A DNA stretch of 64,000 bases from Plasmopara viticola (GCA_001695595.3 MBPM02000009.1:124001-188000), one strand, 5' to 3'; shown: positions 1-11,609, counted from the stretch's first letter. Program-made: numbers and translations. The notes: generated by a model not told the origin, from the sequence alone.

Positions 1-15
1 CTAGACCACAAGGCC
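1..15 (-). tRNA. tRNA-Pro (AGG), cut by the window edge
   Basis: Only the first 15 nt of the gene (5' acceptor strand and start of the D arm) are inside the window. The visible bases match the array consensus; 5' spacer type A. Confidence 0.85.
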
Positions 16-265
16 ACCGAACCGGTAATCGCAAACCCAACTTCTTATATATAAACAATATCATCAGCGTGGGTTGATCTTATTTCTGATCTGCTGATGC
101 TACAACAGTGCCAATCTTTCACTCCTTACAGAGCTGCTGACGTGACCATGATAAAATTTGAAGTATACCATTCGTCTAAAGTTAAATTGATAATTAACCC
201 TTCCTTAAGCACCAGCCAAGCCAGCAAGATTGCACAGAAACAAAATTGCAAATGACATTTTCACT

Positions 266-269
266 AAAA
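266..269 (-). terminator. RNA polymerase III terminator of array copy 1 (repeated in most units)
   Basis: A TTTT run on the minus strand lies after a 15-nt trailer from the tRNA 3' end. The same run, from the + strand motif 'ctaaaatagggagctgcaat' or its type B form, recurs in nearly every unit. This supports each tRNA being a separate Pol III gene. Confidence 0.7.
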
Positions 270-284
270 TAGGGAGCTGCAATA

Positions 285-356
285 GGGCCTTGCCGGAGAT
301 CGAATCCGGGACCTCTCGCACCCTAAGCGAGAATCATACCACTAGACCACAAGGCC
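285..356 (-). tRNA. tRNA-Pro (AGG), array copy 1
   Basis: Matches the consensus at all 72 positions; 5' spacer type B. Confidence 0.94.
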
Positions 357-384
357 ACCGAACCGGTAAATCGCAAACCCAACT

Positions 385-394
385 TCTTATTTAT
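385..394 (-). promoter_or_regulatory. TATA-like upstream element of array copy 1 (repeated in units)
   Basis: On the minus strand TATAAATAAG lies about 29-38 nt upstream of the tRNA 5' end. A similar TATATAAGAAG or TATAAGAAG element occurs at the same place in the other units. TATA-like elements near -30 help Pol III initiation in plants and yeasts; a role here is inference. Confidence 0.4.
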
Positions 395-638
395 AAAGAA
401 TATCATCAGCGTGGGCTTGCTCGTTTTCGTGATGCACTAATGCTACGACGATGCCGATCTTTCACTCCTTATAGAGCTGCTGATATGACCATAAAACAAT
501 TTGAAGTATACCGTTCGTACAAAGTGAAATTGATAGCTGACCCTTCCTTAAGCATCTACCAAGCCAGCAAGATTACACAAAGCGCTTAGAAACAAATTTA
601 GCAAAATGAAATTTCCATTAAAATAGGGAGCAGAAATA

Positions 639-710
639 GGGCCTTGCCGGAGATCGAATCCGGGACCTCTCGCACCCTAAGCGAGAATCATACCACTAGA
701 CCACAAGGCC
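639..710 (-). tRNA. tRNA-Pro (AGG), array copy 2
   Basis: Exact consensus; 5' spacer type A. Confidence 0.94.
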
Positions 711-982
711 ACCGAACCGGTATATCGCAAACCCAACTTCTTATATATAAACAATATCATCAGCGTGGGCTTGATCTTATTTCTGATCTGCTGATGCTAC
801 AACAATGCCAATCTTTCACTCCTTACAGAGCTGCTGATGTGACCATGATAAAATTTGAAGTATACCATTCGTCTAAAGTTAAATTGATAATTAACCCTTC
901 CTTAAGCACCAGCCAAGCCAGCAAGATTGCACAGAAACAAAATTGCAAAATGACATTTTCACTAAAATAGGGAGCTGCAATA

Positions 983-1054
983 GGGCCTTGCCGGAGATCG
1001 AATCCGGGACCTCTCGCACCCTAAGCGAGAATCATACCACTAGACCACAAGGCC
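983..1054 (-). tRNA. tRNA-Pro (AGG), array copy 3
   Basis: Exact consensus; 5' spacer is a hybrid (M) with many 1-nt losses. Confidence 0.94.
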
Positions 1055-1322
1055 ACCGAACCGGTAATCGCAAACCCAACTTCTTATTATAAACAATATC
1101 ATCAGCGTGGGCTTGCTCGTTTTCTGATGCACTGATGCTACACGAATGCCATCTTTCACTCCTTAGAGCTGCTGATATGACCATGAAAAATTTGAAGTAT
1201 ACCGTTCGTACAAAGTTAAATTGATAATGACCCTTCCTTAAGCATCTAGCCAAGCCAGCAAGATTACACAAAGCGCTAGAAACAAATTGCAAAATGAATT
1301 TCATAAAATAGGGAGCAGAATA

Positions 1323-1394
1323 GGGCCTTGCCGGAGATCGAATCCGGGACCTCTCGCACCCTAAGCGAGAATCATACCACTAGACCACAAGGCC
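1323..1394 (-). tRNA. tRNA-Pro (AGG), array copy 4
   Basis: Exact consensus; 5' spacer type A. Confidence 0.94.
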
Positions 1395-1665
1395 ACCGAA
1401 CCGGTATATCGCAAACCCAACTTCTTAGATATAAACAATATCATCAGCGTGGGCTTGATCTTATTTCTGATCTGCTGATGCTACAACAATGCCAATCTTT
1501 CACTCCTTACAGAGCTGCTGATGTGACCATGATAAAATTTGAAGTATACCATTCGTCTAAAGTTAAATTGATAATTAACCCTTCCTTAAGCACCAGCCAA
1601 GCCAGCAAGATTGCACAGAAACAAAAATTGCAAATGAATTTTCACTAAAATAGGGAGCTGCAATA

Positions 1666-1737
1666 GGGCCTTGCCGGAGATCGAATCCGGGACCTCTCGC
1701 ACCCTAAGCGAGAATCATACCACTAGACCACAAGGCC
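1666..1737 (-). tRNA. tRNA-Pro (AGG), array copy 5
   Basis: Exact consensus; 5' spacer type A. Confidence 0.94.
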
Positions 1738-2004
1738 ACCGAACCGGTAATCGCAAACCCAACTTCTTATATAAACAATATCATCAGCGTGGGCTTGATC
1801 TTATTTCTGATCTGCTGATGCTACAACAATGCCAATCTTTCACTCCTTACAGAGCTGCTGATGTGACCATGATAAAATTTGAAGTATACCATTCGTCTAA
1901 AGTTAAATTGATAATTACCCTTCCTTAAGCACCAGCCAAGCCAGCAAGATTGCACAGAAACAAAAATTGCAAATGAATTTTCACTAAAATAGGGAGCTGC
2001 AATA

Positions 2005-2076
2005 GGGCCTTGCCGGAGATCGAATCCGGGACCTCTCGCACCCTAAGCGAGAATCATACCACTAGACCACAAGGCC
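2005..2076 (-). tRNA. tRNA-Pro (AGG), array copy 6
   Basis: Exact consensus; 5' spacer type A, with a shortened AT-rich TATA-like segment. Confidence 0.94.
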
Positions 2077-2342
2077 ACCGAACCGGTAATCGCAAACCCA
2101 ACTTCTTATTAAAAATATCATCAGCGTGGGCTTGATCTTATTTCTGATCTGCTGATGCTACAACAATGCCAATCTTTCACTCCTTACAGAGCTGCTGATG
2201 TGACCATGATAAAATTTGAAGTATACCATTCGTCTAAAGTTAAATTGATAATTAACCCTTCCTTAAGCACCAGCCAAGCCAGCAAGATTGCACAGAAACA
2301 AAATTGCAAATGACATTTTCACTAAAATAGGGAGCTGCAATA

Positions 2343-2414
2343 GGGCCTTGCCGGAGATCGAATCCGGGACCTCTCGCACCCTAAGCGAGAATCATACCAC
2401 TAGACCACAAGGCC
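2343..2414 (-). tRNA. tRNA-Pro (AGG), array copy 7
   Basis: Exact consensus; 5' spacer type B. Confidence 0.94.
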
Positions 2415-2691
2415 ACCGAACCGGTAATCGCAAACCCAACTTCTTATTTATAAAATATCATCAGCGTGGGCTTGCTCGTTTTCGTGATGCACTAATGCTA
2501 CGACGATGCCGATCTTTCACTCCTTATAGAGCTGCTGATATGACCATAAAACAATTTGAAGTATACCGTTCGTACAAAGTGAAATTGATAGCTGACCCTT
2601 CCTTAAGCATCTACCAAGCCAGCAAGATTACACAAAGCGCTTAGAAACAAATTTAGCAAAATGAAATTTCCATTAAAATAGGGAGCAGAAA

Positions 2692-2763
2692 GGGCCTTGC
2701 CGGAGATCGAATCCGGGACCTCTCGCACCCTAAGCGAGAATCATACCACTAGACCACAAGGCC
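2692..2763 (-). tRNA. tRNA-Pro (AGG), array copy 8
   Basis: Exact consensus; the 3' trailer is two bases shorter than in its neighbours; 5' spacer type A. Confidence 0.94.
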
Positions 2764-3033
2764 ACCGAACCGGTAATCGCAAACCCAACTTCTTATATAT
2801 AAACAATATCATCAGCGTGGGCTTGATCTTATTTCTGATCTGCTGATGCTACAACAATGCCAATCTTTCACTCCTTACAGAGCTGCTGATGTGACCATGA
2901 TAAAATTTGAAGTATACCATTCGTCTAAAGTTAAATTGATAATTAACCCTTCCTTAAGCACCAGCCAAGCCAGCAAGATTGCACAGAAACAAAATTGCAA
3001 AATGAATTTTCACTAAAATAGGGAGCTGCAATA

Positions 3034-3105
3034 GGGCCTTGCCGGAGATCGAATCCGGGACCTCTCGCACCCTAAGCGAGAATCATACCACTAGACCACA
3101 AGGCC
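3034..3105 (-). tRNA. tRNA-Pro (AGG), array copy 9
   Basis: Exact consensus; 5' spacer type A. Confidence 0.94.
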
Positions 3106-3374
3106 ACCGAACCGGTAATCGCAAACCCAACTTCTTAGATATAAACAATATCATCAGCGTGGGCTTGATCTTATTTCTGATCTGCTGATGCTACAACAAT
3201 GCCAATCTTTCACTCCTTACAGAGCTGCTGATGTGACCATGATAAAATTTGAAGTATACCATTCGTCTAAAGTTAAATTGATAATTAACCCTTCCTTAAG
3301 CACCAGCCAAGCCAGCAAGATTGCACAGAAACAAATTGCAAATGACATTTTCACTAAAATAGGGAGCTGCAATA

Positions 3375-3446
3375 GGGCCTTGCCGGAGATCGAATCCGGG
3401 ACCTCTCGCACCCTAAGCGAGAATCATACCACTAGACCACAAGGCC
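3375..3446 (-). tRNA. tRNA-Pro (AGG), array copy 10
   Basis: Exact consensus; 5' spacer type A. Confidence 0.94.
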
Positions 3447-3717
3447 ACCGAACCGGTAATCGCAAACCCAACTTCTTAGATATAAACAATATCATCAGCG
3501 TGGGCTTGATCTTATTTCTGATCTGCTGATGCTACAACAATGCCAATCTTTCACTCCTTACAGAGCTGCTGATGTGACCATGATAAAATTTGAAGTATAC
3601 CATTCGTCTAAAGTTAAATTGTAATTTACCCTTCCTTAAGCACCAGCCAAGCCAGCAAGATTGCACAGAAACAAAAATTGCAGAATGATATTTTCACTAA
3701 AATAGGGAGCTGCAATA

Positions 3718-3789
3718 GGGCCTTGCCGGAGATCGAATCCGGGACCTCTCGCACCCTAAGCGAGAATCATACCACTAGACCACAAGGCC
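3718..3789 (-). tRNA. tRNA-Pro (AGG), array copy 11
   Basis: Exact consensus; 5' spacer type A. Confidence 0.94.
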
Positions 3790-4061
3790 ACCGAACCGGT
3801 AATCGCAAACCCAACTTCTTAGATATAAACAATATCATCAGCGTGGGCTTGATCTTATTTCTGATCTGCTGATGCTACAACAATGCCAATCTTTCACTCC
3901 TTACAGAGCTGCTGATGTGACCATGATAAAATTTGAAGTATACCATTCGTCTAAAGTTAAATTGATAATTAACCCTTCCTTAAGCACCAGCCAAGCCAGC
4001 AAGATTGCACAGAAACAAAAATTGCAGAATGACATTTTCACTAAAATAGGGAGCTGCAATA

Positions 4062-4133
4062 GGGCCTTGCCGGAGATCGAATCCGGGACCTCTCGCACCC
4101 TAAGCGAGAATCATACCACTAGACCACAAGGCC
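4062..4133 (-). tRNA. tRNA-Pro (AGG), array copy 12
   Basis: Exact consensus; 5' spacer is a hybrid (M) lacking the bases at sites that differ between types A and B. Confidence 0.94.
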
Positions 4134-4397
4134 ACCGAACCGGTAATCGCAAACCCAACTTCTTATTTATAAAGAATATCATCAGCGTGGGCTTGCTCTT
4201 TTCTGATGCTAATGCTACACATGCCATCTTTCACTCCTTATAGAGCTGCTGATATGACCATAAAACAATTTGAAGTATACCGTTCGTACAAAGTTAAATT
4301 GATAGCTGACCCTTCCTTAAGCACTACCAAGCCAGCAAGATTACACAAAGCAGAAACAAATTGCAAATGAATTTCCATAAAATAGGGAGCAGAAATA

Positions 4398-4469
4398 GGG
4401 CCTTGCCGGAGATCGAATCCGGGACCTCTCGCACCCTAAGCGAGAATCATACCACTAGACCACAAGGCC
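4398..4469 (-). tRNA. tRNA-Pro (AGG), array copy 13
   Basis: Exact consensus; 5' spacer type A. Confidence 0.94.
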
Positions 4470-4737
4470 ACCGAACCGGTATATCGCAAACCCAACTTCT
4501 TATATAAACAATATCATCAGCGTGGGCTTGATCTTATTTCTGATCTGCTGATGCTACAACAATGCCAATCTTTCACTCCTTACAGAGCTGCTGATGTGAC
4601 CATGATAAAATTTGAAGTATACCATTCGTCTAAAGTTAAATTGATAATTACCCTTCCTTAAGCACCAGCCAAGCCAGCAAGATTGCACAGAAACAAAAAT
4701 TGCAAATGAATTTTCACTAAAATAGGGAGCTGCAATA

Positions 4738-4809
4738 GGGCCTTGCCGGAGATCGAATCCGGGACCTCTCGCACCCTAAGCGAGAAACATACCACTAGAC
4801 CACAAGGCC
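4738..4809 (-). tRNA. tRNA-Pro (AGG), array copy 14, D-stem variant
   Basis: One change from consensus, A24 to U, which breaks the 11-24 pair of the D stem. Anticodon and other stems are intact; 5' spacer type B. Function may be reduced (inference). Confidence 0.85.
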
Positions 4810-5088
4810 ACCGAACCGGTAATCGCAAACCCAACTTCTTATTTATAAACAATATCATCAGCGTGGGCTTGCTCTTTTCTGATGCACTAATGCTACGACG
4901 ATGCCGATCTTTCACTCCTTATAGAGCTGCTGATATGACCATAAAACAATTTGAAGTATACCGTTCGTACAAAGTGAAATTGATAGCTGACCCTTCCTTA
5001 AGCATCTACCAAGCCAGCAAGATTACACAAAGCGCTTAGAAACAAATTTAGCAAAATGAAATTTCCATTAAAATAGGGAGCAGAAATA

Positions 5089-5160
5089 GGGCCTTGCCGG
5101 AGATCGAATCCGGGACCTCTCGCACCCTAAGCGAGAATCATACCACTTGACCACAAGGCC
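5089..5160 (-). tRNA. tRNA-Pro (AGG), array copy 15, D-arm variant
   Basis: One change, U13 to A. In the consensus 13-22 is a U-U mismatch, so this change creates an A-U pair and should be tolerated. The 5' spacer is a diverged type A. Confidence 0.88.
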
Positions 5161-5434
5161 ACCGAACCGGTATATCGCAAACCCAACTTCTTTTTTTATA
5201 AACAATATCATTAGCGTGGGCTTGATCTTATTTGTGTCTGCTGATGCTACAACAATGCCGATCTTTCACTCCTTACAGAGCTGCTGATGTGACCATGATA
5301 AAATTTGAAGTATACCATTCGTCTAAAGTTAAATTGATAATTAACCCTTCCTTAAGCACCAGCCAAGCCAGCAAGATTGCACAGAAACAAAATTTGCAAA
5401 TTTTCACTAATAATTTCAGCTGCAAGAGCTGCTA

Positions 5435-5506
5435 GGGCCTTGCCGGAGATCGAATCCGGGACCTCTCGCACCCTAAGCGAGAATCATACCACTAGACCAC
5501 AAGGCC
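5435..5506 (-). tRNA. tRNA-Pro (AGG), array copy 16
   Basis: Exact consensus. Its 3' flank (5,400-5,434) is rearranged and lacks the usual TTTT run at the normal place, so termination may differ; 5' spacer type A. Confidence 0.92.
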
Positions 5507-5777
5507 ACCGAACCGGTAATCGCAAACCCAACTTCTTAGATATAAACAATATCATCAGCGTGGGCTTGATCTTATTTCTGATCTGCTGATGCTACAACAA
5601 TGCCAATCTTTCACTCCTTACAGAGCTGCTGATGTGACCATGATAAAATTTGAAGTATACCATTCGTCTAAAGTTAAATTGATAATTAACCCTTCCTTAA
5701 GCACCAGCCAAGCCAGCAAGATTGCACAGAAACAAAAATTGCAAATGACATTTTCACTAAAATAGGGAGCTGCAATA

Positions 5778-5849
5778 GGGCCTTGCCGGAGATCGAATCC
5801 GGGACCTCTCGCACCCTAAGCGAGAATCATACCACTAGACCACAAGGCC
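5778..5849 (-). tRNA. tRNA-Pro (AGG), array copy 17
   Basis: Exact consensus; 5' spacer B-like with several 1-nt losses (M). Confidence 0.94.
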
Positions 5850-6124
5850 ACCGAACCGGTAATCGCAAACCCAACTTCTTATTTATAAACAATATCATCA
5901 GCGTGGGCTTGCTCTTTTCGTGATGCACTATGCTACGACGATGCCATCTTTCACTCCTTACAGAGCTGCTGATATGACCATAAAAATTTGAAGTATACCG
6001 TTCGTACAAAGTGAAATTGATAGCTGACCCTTCCTTAAGCATCTACCAAGCCAGCAAGATTACACAAAGCGCTTAGAAACAAATTTAGCAAATGAAATTT
6101 CCATTAAAATAGGGAGCAGAAATA

Positions 6125-6196
6125 GGGCCTTGCCGGAGATCGAATCCGGGACCTCTCGCACCCTAAGCGAGAATCATACCACTAGACCACAAGGCC
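6125..6196 (-). tRNA. tRNA-Pro (AGG), array copy 18
   Basis: Exact consensus; 5' spacer B-like with several 1-nt losses (M). Confidence 0.94.
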
Positions 6197-6469
6197 ACCG
6201 AACCGGTAATCGCAAACCCAACTTCTTATTTATAAAAATATCATCAGCGTGGGCTTGCTCTTTTTCGTGATGCACTAATGCTACGACGATGCCATCTTTC
6301 ACTCCTTACAGAGCTGCTGATATGACCATAAAAATTTGAAGTATACCGTTCGTACAAAGTGAAATTGATAGCTGACCCTTCCCTAAGCATCTACCAAGCC
6401 AGCAAGATTACACAAAGCGCTTAGAAACAAATTGCAAATGAATTTCCATTAAAATAGGGAGCAGAAATA

Positions 6470-6541
6470 GGGCCTTGCCGGAGATCGAATCCGGGACCTC
6501 TCGCACCCTAAGCGAGAATCATACCACTAGACCACAAGGCC
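6470..6541 (-). tRNA. tRNA-Pro (AGG), array copy 19
   Basis: Exact consensus; 5' spacer type A. Confidence 0.94.
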
Positions 6542-6808
6542 ACCGAACCGGTAATCGCAAACCCAACTTCTTATATAAACAATATCATCAGCGTGGGCTT
6601 GATCTTATTTCTGATCTGCTGATGCTACAACAATGCCAATCTTTCACTCCTTACAGAGCTGCTGATGTGACCATGATAAAATTTGAAGTATACCATTCGT
6701 CTAAAGTTAAATTGATAATTAACCCTTCCTTAAGCACCAGCCAAGCCAGCAAGATTGCACAGAAACAAAATTGCAAATGAATTTTCACTAAAATAGGGAG
6801 CTGCAATA

Positions 6809-6880
6809 GGGCCTTGCCGGAGATCGAATCCGGGACCTCTCGCACCCTAAGCGAGAATCATACCACTAGACCACAAGGCC
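6809..6880 (-). tRNA. tRNA-Pro (AGG), array copy 20
   Basis: Exact consensus; 5' spacer type A. Confidence 0.94.
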
Positions 6881-7150
6881 ACCGAACCGGTAATCGCAAA
6901 CCCAACTTCTTAGATATAAACAATATCATCAGCGTGGGCTTGATCTTATTTCTGATCTGCTGATGCTACAACAATGCCAATCTTTCACTCCTTACAGAGC
7001 TGCTGATGTGACCATGATAAAATTTGAAGTATACCATTCGTCTAAAGTTAAATTGATAATTACCCTTCCTTAAGCACCAGCCAAGCCAGCAAGATTGCAC
7101 AGAAACAAAAATTGCAAAATGAATTTTCACTAAAATAGGGAGCTGCAATA

Positions 7151-7222
7151 GGGCCTTGCCGGAGATCGAATCCGGGACCTCTCGCACCCTAAGCGAGAAT
7201 CATACCACTAGACCACAAGGCC
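7151..7222 (-). tRNA. tRNA-Pro (AGG), array copy 21
   Basis: Exact consensus; 5' spacer starts as type A and ends B-like (M). Confidence 0.94.
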
Positions 7223-7494
7223 ACCGAACCGGTAATCGCAAACCCAACTTCTTATATAAACAATATCATCAGCGTGGGCTTGATCTTATTTCTGATCTGC
7301 TGATGCTACAACATGCCAATCTTTCACTCCTTACAGAGCTGCTGATATGACCATGAAAAATTTGAAGTATACCATTCGTCTAAAGTTAAATTGATAATTA
7401 CCCTTCCTTAAGCACCACCAAGCCAGCAAGATTGCACAAAGCGCTTAGAAACAAATTGCAAATGAAATTTCCATTAAAATAGGGAGCAGAAATA

Positions 7495-7566
7495 GGGCCT
7501 TGCCGGAGATCGAATCCGGGACCTCTCGCACCCTAAGCGAGAATCATACCACTAGACCACAAGGCC
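7495..7566 (-). tRNA. tRNA-Pro (AGG), array copy 22
   Basis: Exact consensus; 5' spacer type A. Confidence 0.94.
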
Positions 7567-7835
7567 ACCGAACCGGTAATCGCAAACCCAACTTCTTAGA
7601 TATAAACAATATCATCAGCGTGGGCTTGATCTTATTTCTGATCTGCTGATGCTACAACAATGCCAATCTTTCACTCCTTACAGAGCTGCTGATGTGACCA
7701 TGATAAAATTTGAAGTATACCATTCGTCTAAAGTTAAATTGATAATTACCCTTCCTTAAGCACCAGCCAAGCCAGCAAGATTGCACAGAAACAAAATTGC
7801 AAATGACATTTTCACTAAAATAGGGAGCTGCAATA

Positions 7836-7907
7836 GGGCCTTGCCGGAGATCGAATCCGGGACCTCTCGCACCCTAAGCGAGAATCATACCACTAGACCA
7901 CAAGGCC
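7836..7907 (-). tRNA. tRNA-Pro (AGG), array copy 23
   Basis: Exact consensus; 5' spacer type B, with ACCGGC for ACCGGT in the + strand flank. Confidence 0.94.
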
Positions 7908-8187
7908 ACCGAACCGGCAAATCGCAAACCCAACTTCTTATTTATAAAGAATATCATCAGCGTGGGCTTGCTCGTTTTCGTGATGCACTAATGCTACGAC
8001 GATGCCGATCTTTCACTCCTTATAGAGCTGCTGATATGACCATAAAACAATTTGAAGTATACCGTTCGTACAAAGTGAAATTGATAGCTGACCCTTCCTT
8101 AAGCATCTACCAAGCCAGCAAGATTACACAAAGCGCAGAAACAAATTTAGCAAAATGAAATTTCCATTAAAATAGGGAGCAGAAATA

Positions 8188-8256
8188 GGGCCTTGCCGGA
8201 GATCGCCGGGACCTCTCGCACCCTAAGCGAGAATCATACCACTAGACCACAAGGCC
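8188..8256 (-). pseudogene. tRNA-Pro pseudogene, array copy 24 (T-arm deletion)
   Basis: 69 nt: three bases corresponding to A53-U54-U55 are missing, removing the T54-psi55 positions and most of the B box. The rest is exact consensus. It sits deep inside the array among perfect copies; 5' spacer type A. Confidence 0.88.
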
Positions 8257-8528
8257 ACCGAACCGGTATATCGCAAACCCAACTTCTTAGATATAAACAA
8301 TATCATCAGCGTGGGCTTGATCTTATTTCTGATCTGCTGATGCTACAACAATGCCAATCTTTCACTCCTTACAGAGCTGCTGATGTGACCATGATAAAAT
8401 TTGAAGTATACCATTCGTCTAAAGTTAAATTGATAATTACCCTTCCTTAAGCACCAGCCAAGCCAGCAAGATTGCACAGAAACAAAAATTGCAGAATGAC
8501 ATTTTCACTAAAATAGGGAGCTGCAATA

Positions 8529-8600
8529 GGGCCTTGCCGGAGATCGAATCCGGGACCTCTCGCACCCTAAGCGAGAATCATACCACTAGACCACAAGGCC
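8529..8600 (-). tRNA. tRNA-Pro (AGG), array copy 25
   Basis: Exact consensus; 5' spacer type A. Confidence 0.94.
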
Positions 8601-8866
8601 ACCGAACCGGTAATCGCAAACCCAACTTCTTATATAAACAATATCATCAGCGTGGGCTTGATCTTTTTCTGATCTGCTGATGCTACAACAATGCCAATCT
8701 TTCACTCCTTACAGAGCTGCTGATGTGACCATGATAAAATTTGAAGTATACCATTCGTCTAAAGTTAAATTGATAATTACCCTTCCTTAAGCACCAGCCA
8801 AGCCAGCAAGATTGCACAGAAACAAAAATTGCAAATGAATTTTCACTAAAATAGGGAGCTGCAATA

Positions 8867-8938
8867 GGGCCTTGCCGGAGATCGAATCCGGGACCTCTCG
8901 CACCCTAAGCGAGAATCATACCACTAGACCACAAGGCC
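8867..8938 (-). tRNA. tRNA-Pro (AGG), array copy 26
   Basis: Exact consensus; 5' spacer hybrid (M). Confidence 0.94.
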
Positions 8939-9213
8939 ACCGAACCGGTAATCGCAAACCCAACTTCTTATTTATAAAATATCATCAGCGTGGGCTTGAT
9001 CTTTTTCTGATGCACTAATGCTACGACGATGCCATCTTTCACTCCTTATAGAGCTGCTGATATGACCATAAAAAATTTGAAGTATACCGTTCGTACAAAG
9101 TGAAATTGATAGCTGACCCTTCCTTAAGCATCTACCAAGCCAGCAAGATTACACAAAGCGCTTAGAAACAAATTTAGCAAAATAAAATTCCATTAAAATA
9201 GGGAGCAGAAATA

Positions 9214-9285
9214 GGGCCTTGCCGGAGATCGAATCCGGGACCTCTCGCACCCTAAGCGAGAATCATACCACTAGACCACAAGGCC
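9214..9285 (-). tRNA. tRNA-Pro (AGG), array copy 27
   Basis: Exact consensus; 5' spacer type A. Confidence 0.94.
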
Positions 9286-9554
9286 ACCGAACCGGTATAT
9301 CGCAAACCCAACTTCTTAGATATAAACAATATCATCAGCGTGGGCTTGATCTTATTTCTGATCTGCTGATGCTACAACATGCCAATCTTTCACTCCTTAC
9401 AGAGCTGCTGATGTGACCATGATAAAATTTGAAGTATACCATTCGTCTAAAGTTAAATTGATAATTACCCTTCCTTAAGCACCAGCCAAGCCAGCAAGAT
9501 TGCACAGAAACAAAATTGCAAAATGAATTTTCACTAAAATAGGGAGCTGCAATA

Positions 9555-9626
9555 GGGCCTTGCCGGAGATCGAATCCGGGACCTCTCGCACCCTAAGCGA
9601 GAATCATACCACTAGACCACAAGGCC
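9555..9626 (-). tRNA. tRNA-Pro (AGG), array copy 28
   Basis: Exact consensus; 5' spacer type A. Confidence 0.94.
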
Positions 9627-9896
9627 ACCGAACCGGTAATCGCAAACCCAACTTCTTATATAAACAATATCATCAGCGTGGGCTTGATCTTATTTCTGAT
9701 CTGCTGATGCTACAACAGTGCCAATCTTTCACTCCTTACAGAGCTGCTGATGTGACCATGATAAAATTTGAAGTATACCATTCGTCTAAAGTTAAATTGA
9801 TAATTAACCCTTCCTTAAGCACCAGCCAAGCCAGCAAGATTGCACAGAAACAAAAATTGCAGAATGACATTTTCACTAAAATAGGGAGCTGCAATA

Positions 9897-9968
9897 GGGC
9901 CTTGCCGGAGATCGAATCCGGGACCTCTCGCACCCTAAGCGAGAATCATACCACTAGACCACAAGGCC
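9897..9968 (-). tRNA. tRNA-Pro (AGG), array copy 29
   Basis: Exact consensus; 5' spacer hybrid (M). Confidence 0.94.
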
Positions 9969-10229
9969 ACCGAACCGGTATATCGCAAACCCAACTTCTT
10001 ATTTATAAACAATATCATCAGCGTGGGCTTGCTCGTTTTTCTGATGCTGATGCTACACATGCCAATCTTTCACTCCTTACAGAGCTGCTGATGTGACCAT
10101 GAAAAATTTGAAGTATACCGTTCGTCAAAGTTAAATTGATAATGACCCTTCCTTAAGCACCAGCCAAGCCAGCAAGATTGCACAGAAACAAAATTGCAAA
10201 TGAATTTTCCTAAAATAGGGAGCTGAATA

Positions 10230-10301
10230 GGGCCTTGCCGGAGATCGAATCCGGGACCTCTCGCACCCTAAGCGAGAATCATACCACTAGACCACAAGGC
10301 C
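10230..10301 (-). tRNA. tRNA-Pro (AGG), array copy 30
   Basis: Exact consensus; 5' spacer type A with a 13-bp tandem duplication (tcatcagcgtggg at 10,348-10,373). Confidence 0.94.
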
Positions 10302-10583
10302 ACCGAACCGGTAAATCGCAAACCCAACTTCTTATATATAAACAATATCATCAGCGTGGGTCATCAGCGTGGGCTTGATCTTATTTCTGATCTGCTGATG
10401 CTACAACAGTGCCAATCTTTCACTCCTTACAGAGCTGCTGATGTGACCATGATAAAATTTGAAGTATACCATTCGTCTAAAGTTAAATTGATAATTACCC
10501 TTCCTTAAGCACCAGCCAAGCCAGCAAGATTGCACAGAAACAAAATTGCAAATGAATTTTCACTAAAATAGGGAGCTGCAATA

Positions 10584-10655
10584 GGGCCTTGCCGGAGATC
10601 GAATCCGGGACCTCTCGCACCCTAAGCGAGAATCATACCACTAGACCACAAGGCC
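10584..10655 (-). tRNA. tRNA-Pro (AGG), array copy 31
   Basis: Exact consensus; 5' spacer type A. Confidence 0.94.
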
Positions 10656-10928
10656 ACCGAACCGGTATATCGCAAACCCAACTTCTTAGATATAAACAAT
10701 ATCATCAGCGTGGGCTTGATCTTATTTCTGATCTGCTGATGCTACAACAGTGCCAATCTTTCACTCCTTACAGAGCTGCTGATGTGACCATGATAAAATT
10801 TGAAGTATACCATTCGTCTAAAGTTAAATTGATAATTAACCCTTCCTTAAGCACCAGCCAAGCCAGCAAGATTGCACAGAAACAAAAATTGCAGAATGAC
10901 ATTTTCACTAAAATAGGGAGCTGCAATA

Positions 10929-11000
10929 GGGCCTTGCCGGAGATCGAATCCGGGACCTCTCGCACCCTAAGCGAGAATCATACCACTAGACCACAAGGCC
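10929..11000 (-). tRNA. tRNA-Pro (AGG), array copy 32
   Basis: Exact consensus; 5' spacer hybrid (M). Confidence 0.94.
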
Positions 11001-11271
11001 ACCGAACCGGTAAATCGCAAACCCAACTTCTTATTTATAAACAATATCATCAGCGTGGGCTTGATCTTTTCTGATCTGCTGATGCTACGACGATGCCAAT
11101 CTTTCACTCCTTACAGAGCTGCTGATGTGACCATAAAAAATTTGAAGTATACCGTTCGTCAAAGTTAAATTGATAATTGACCCTTCCTTAAGCATCCACC
11201 AAGCCAGCAAGATTACACAAAGCGCAGAAACAAATTGCAAATGAATTTCATTAAAATAGGGAGCAGCAATA

Positions 11272-11343
11272 GGGCCTTGCCGGAGATTGAATCCGGGACC
11301 TCTCGCACCCTAAGCGAGAATCATACCACTAGACCACAAGGCC
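11272..11343 (-). tRNA. tRNA-Pro (AGG), array copy 33, T-loop variant
   Basis: One change, G57 to A. Position 57 is normally any purine, so the gene should stay functional; 5' spacer type A. Confidence 0.9.
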
Positions 11344-11609
11344 ACCGAACCGGTAATCGCAAACCCAACTTCTTATATAAACAATATCATCAGCGTGGGC
11401 TTGATCTTATTTCTGATCTGCTGATGCTACAACAATGCCAATCTTTCACTCCTTACAGAGCTGCTGATGTGACCATGATAAAATTTGAAGTATACCATTC
11501 GTCTAAAGTTAAATTGATAATTACCCTTCCTTAAGCACCAGCCAAGCCAGCAAGATTGCACAGAAACAAAAATTGCAAATGAATTTCACTAAAATAGGGA
11601 GCTGCAATA

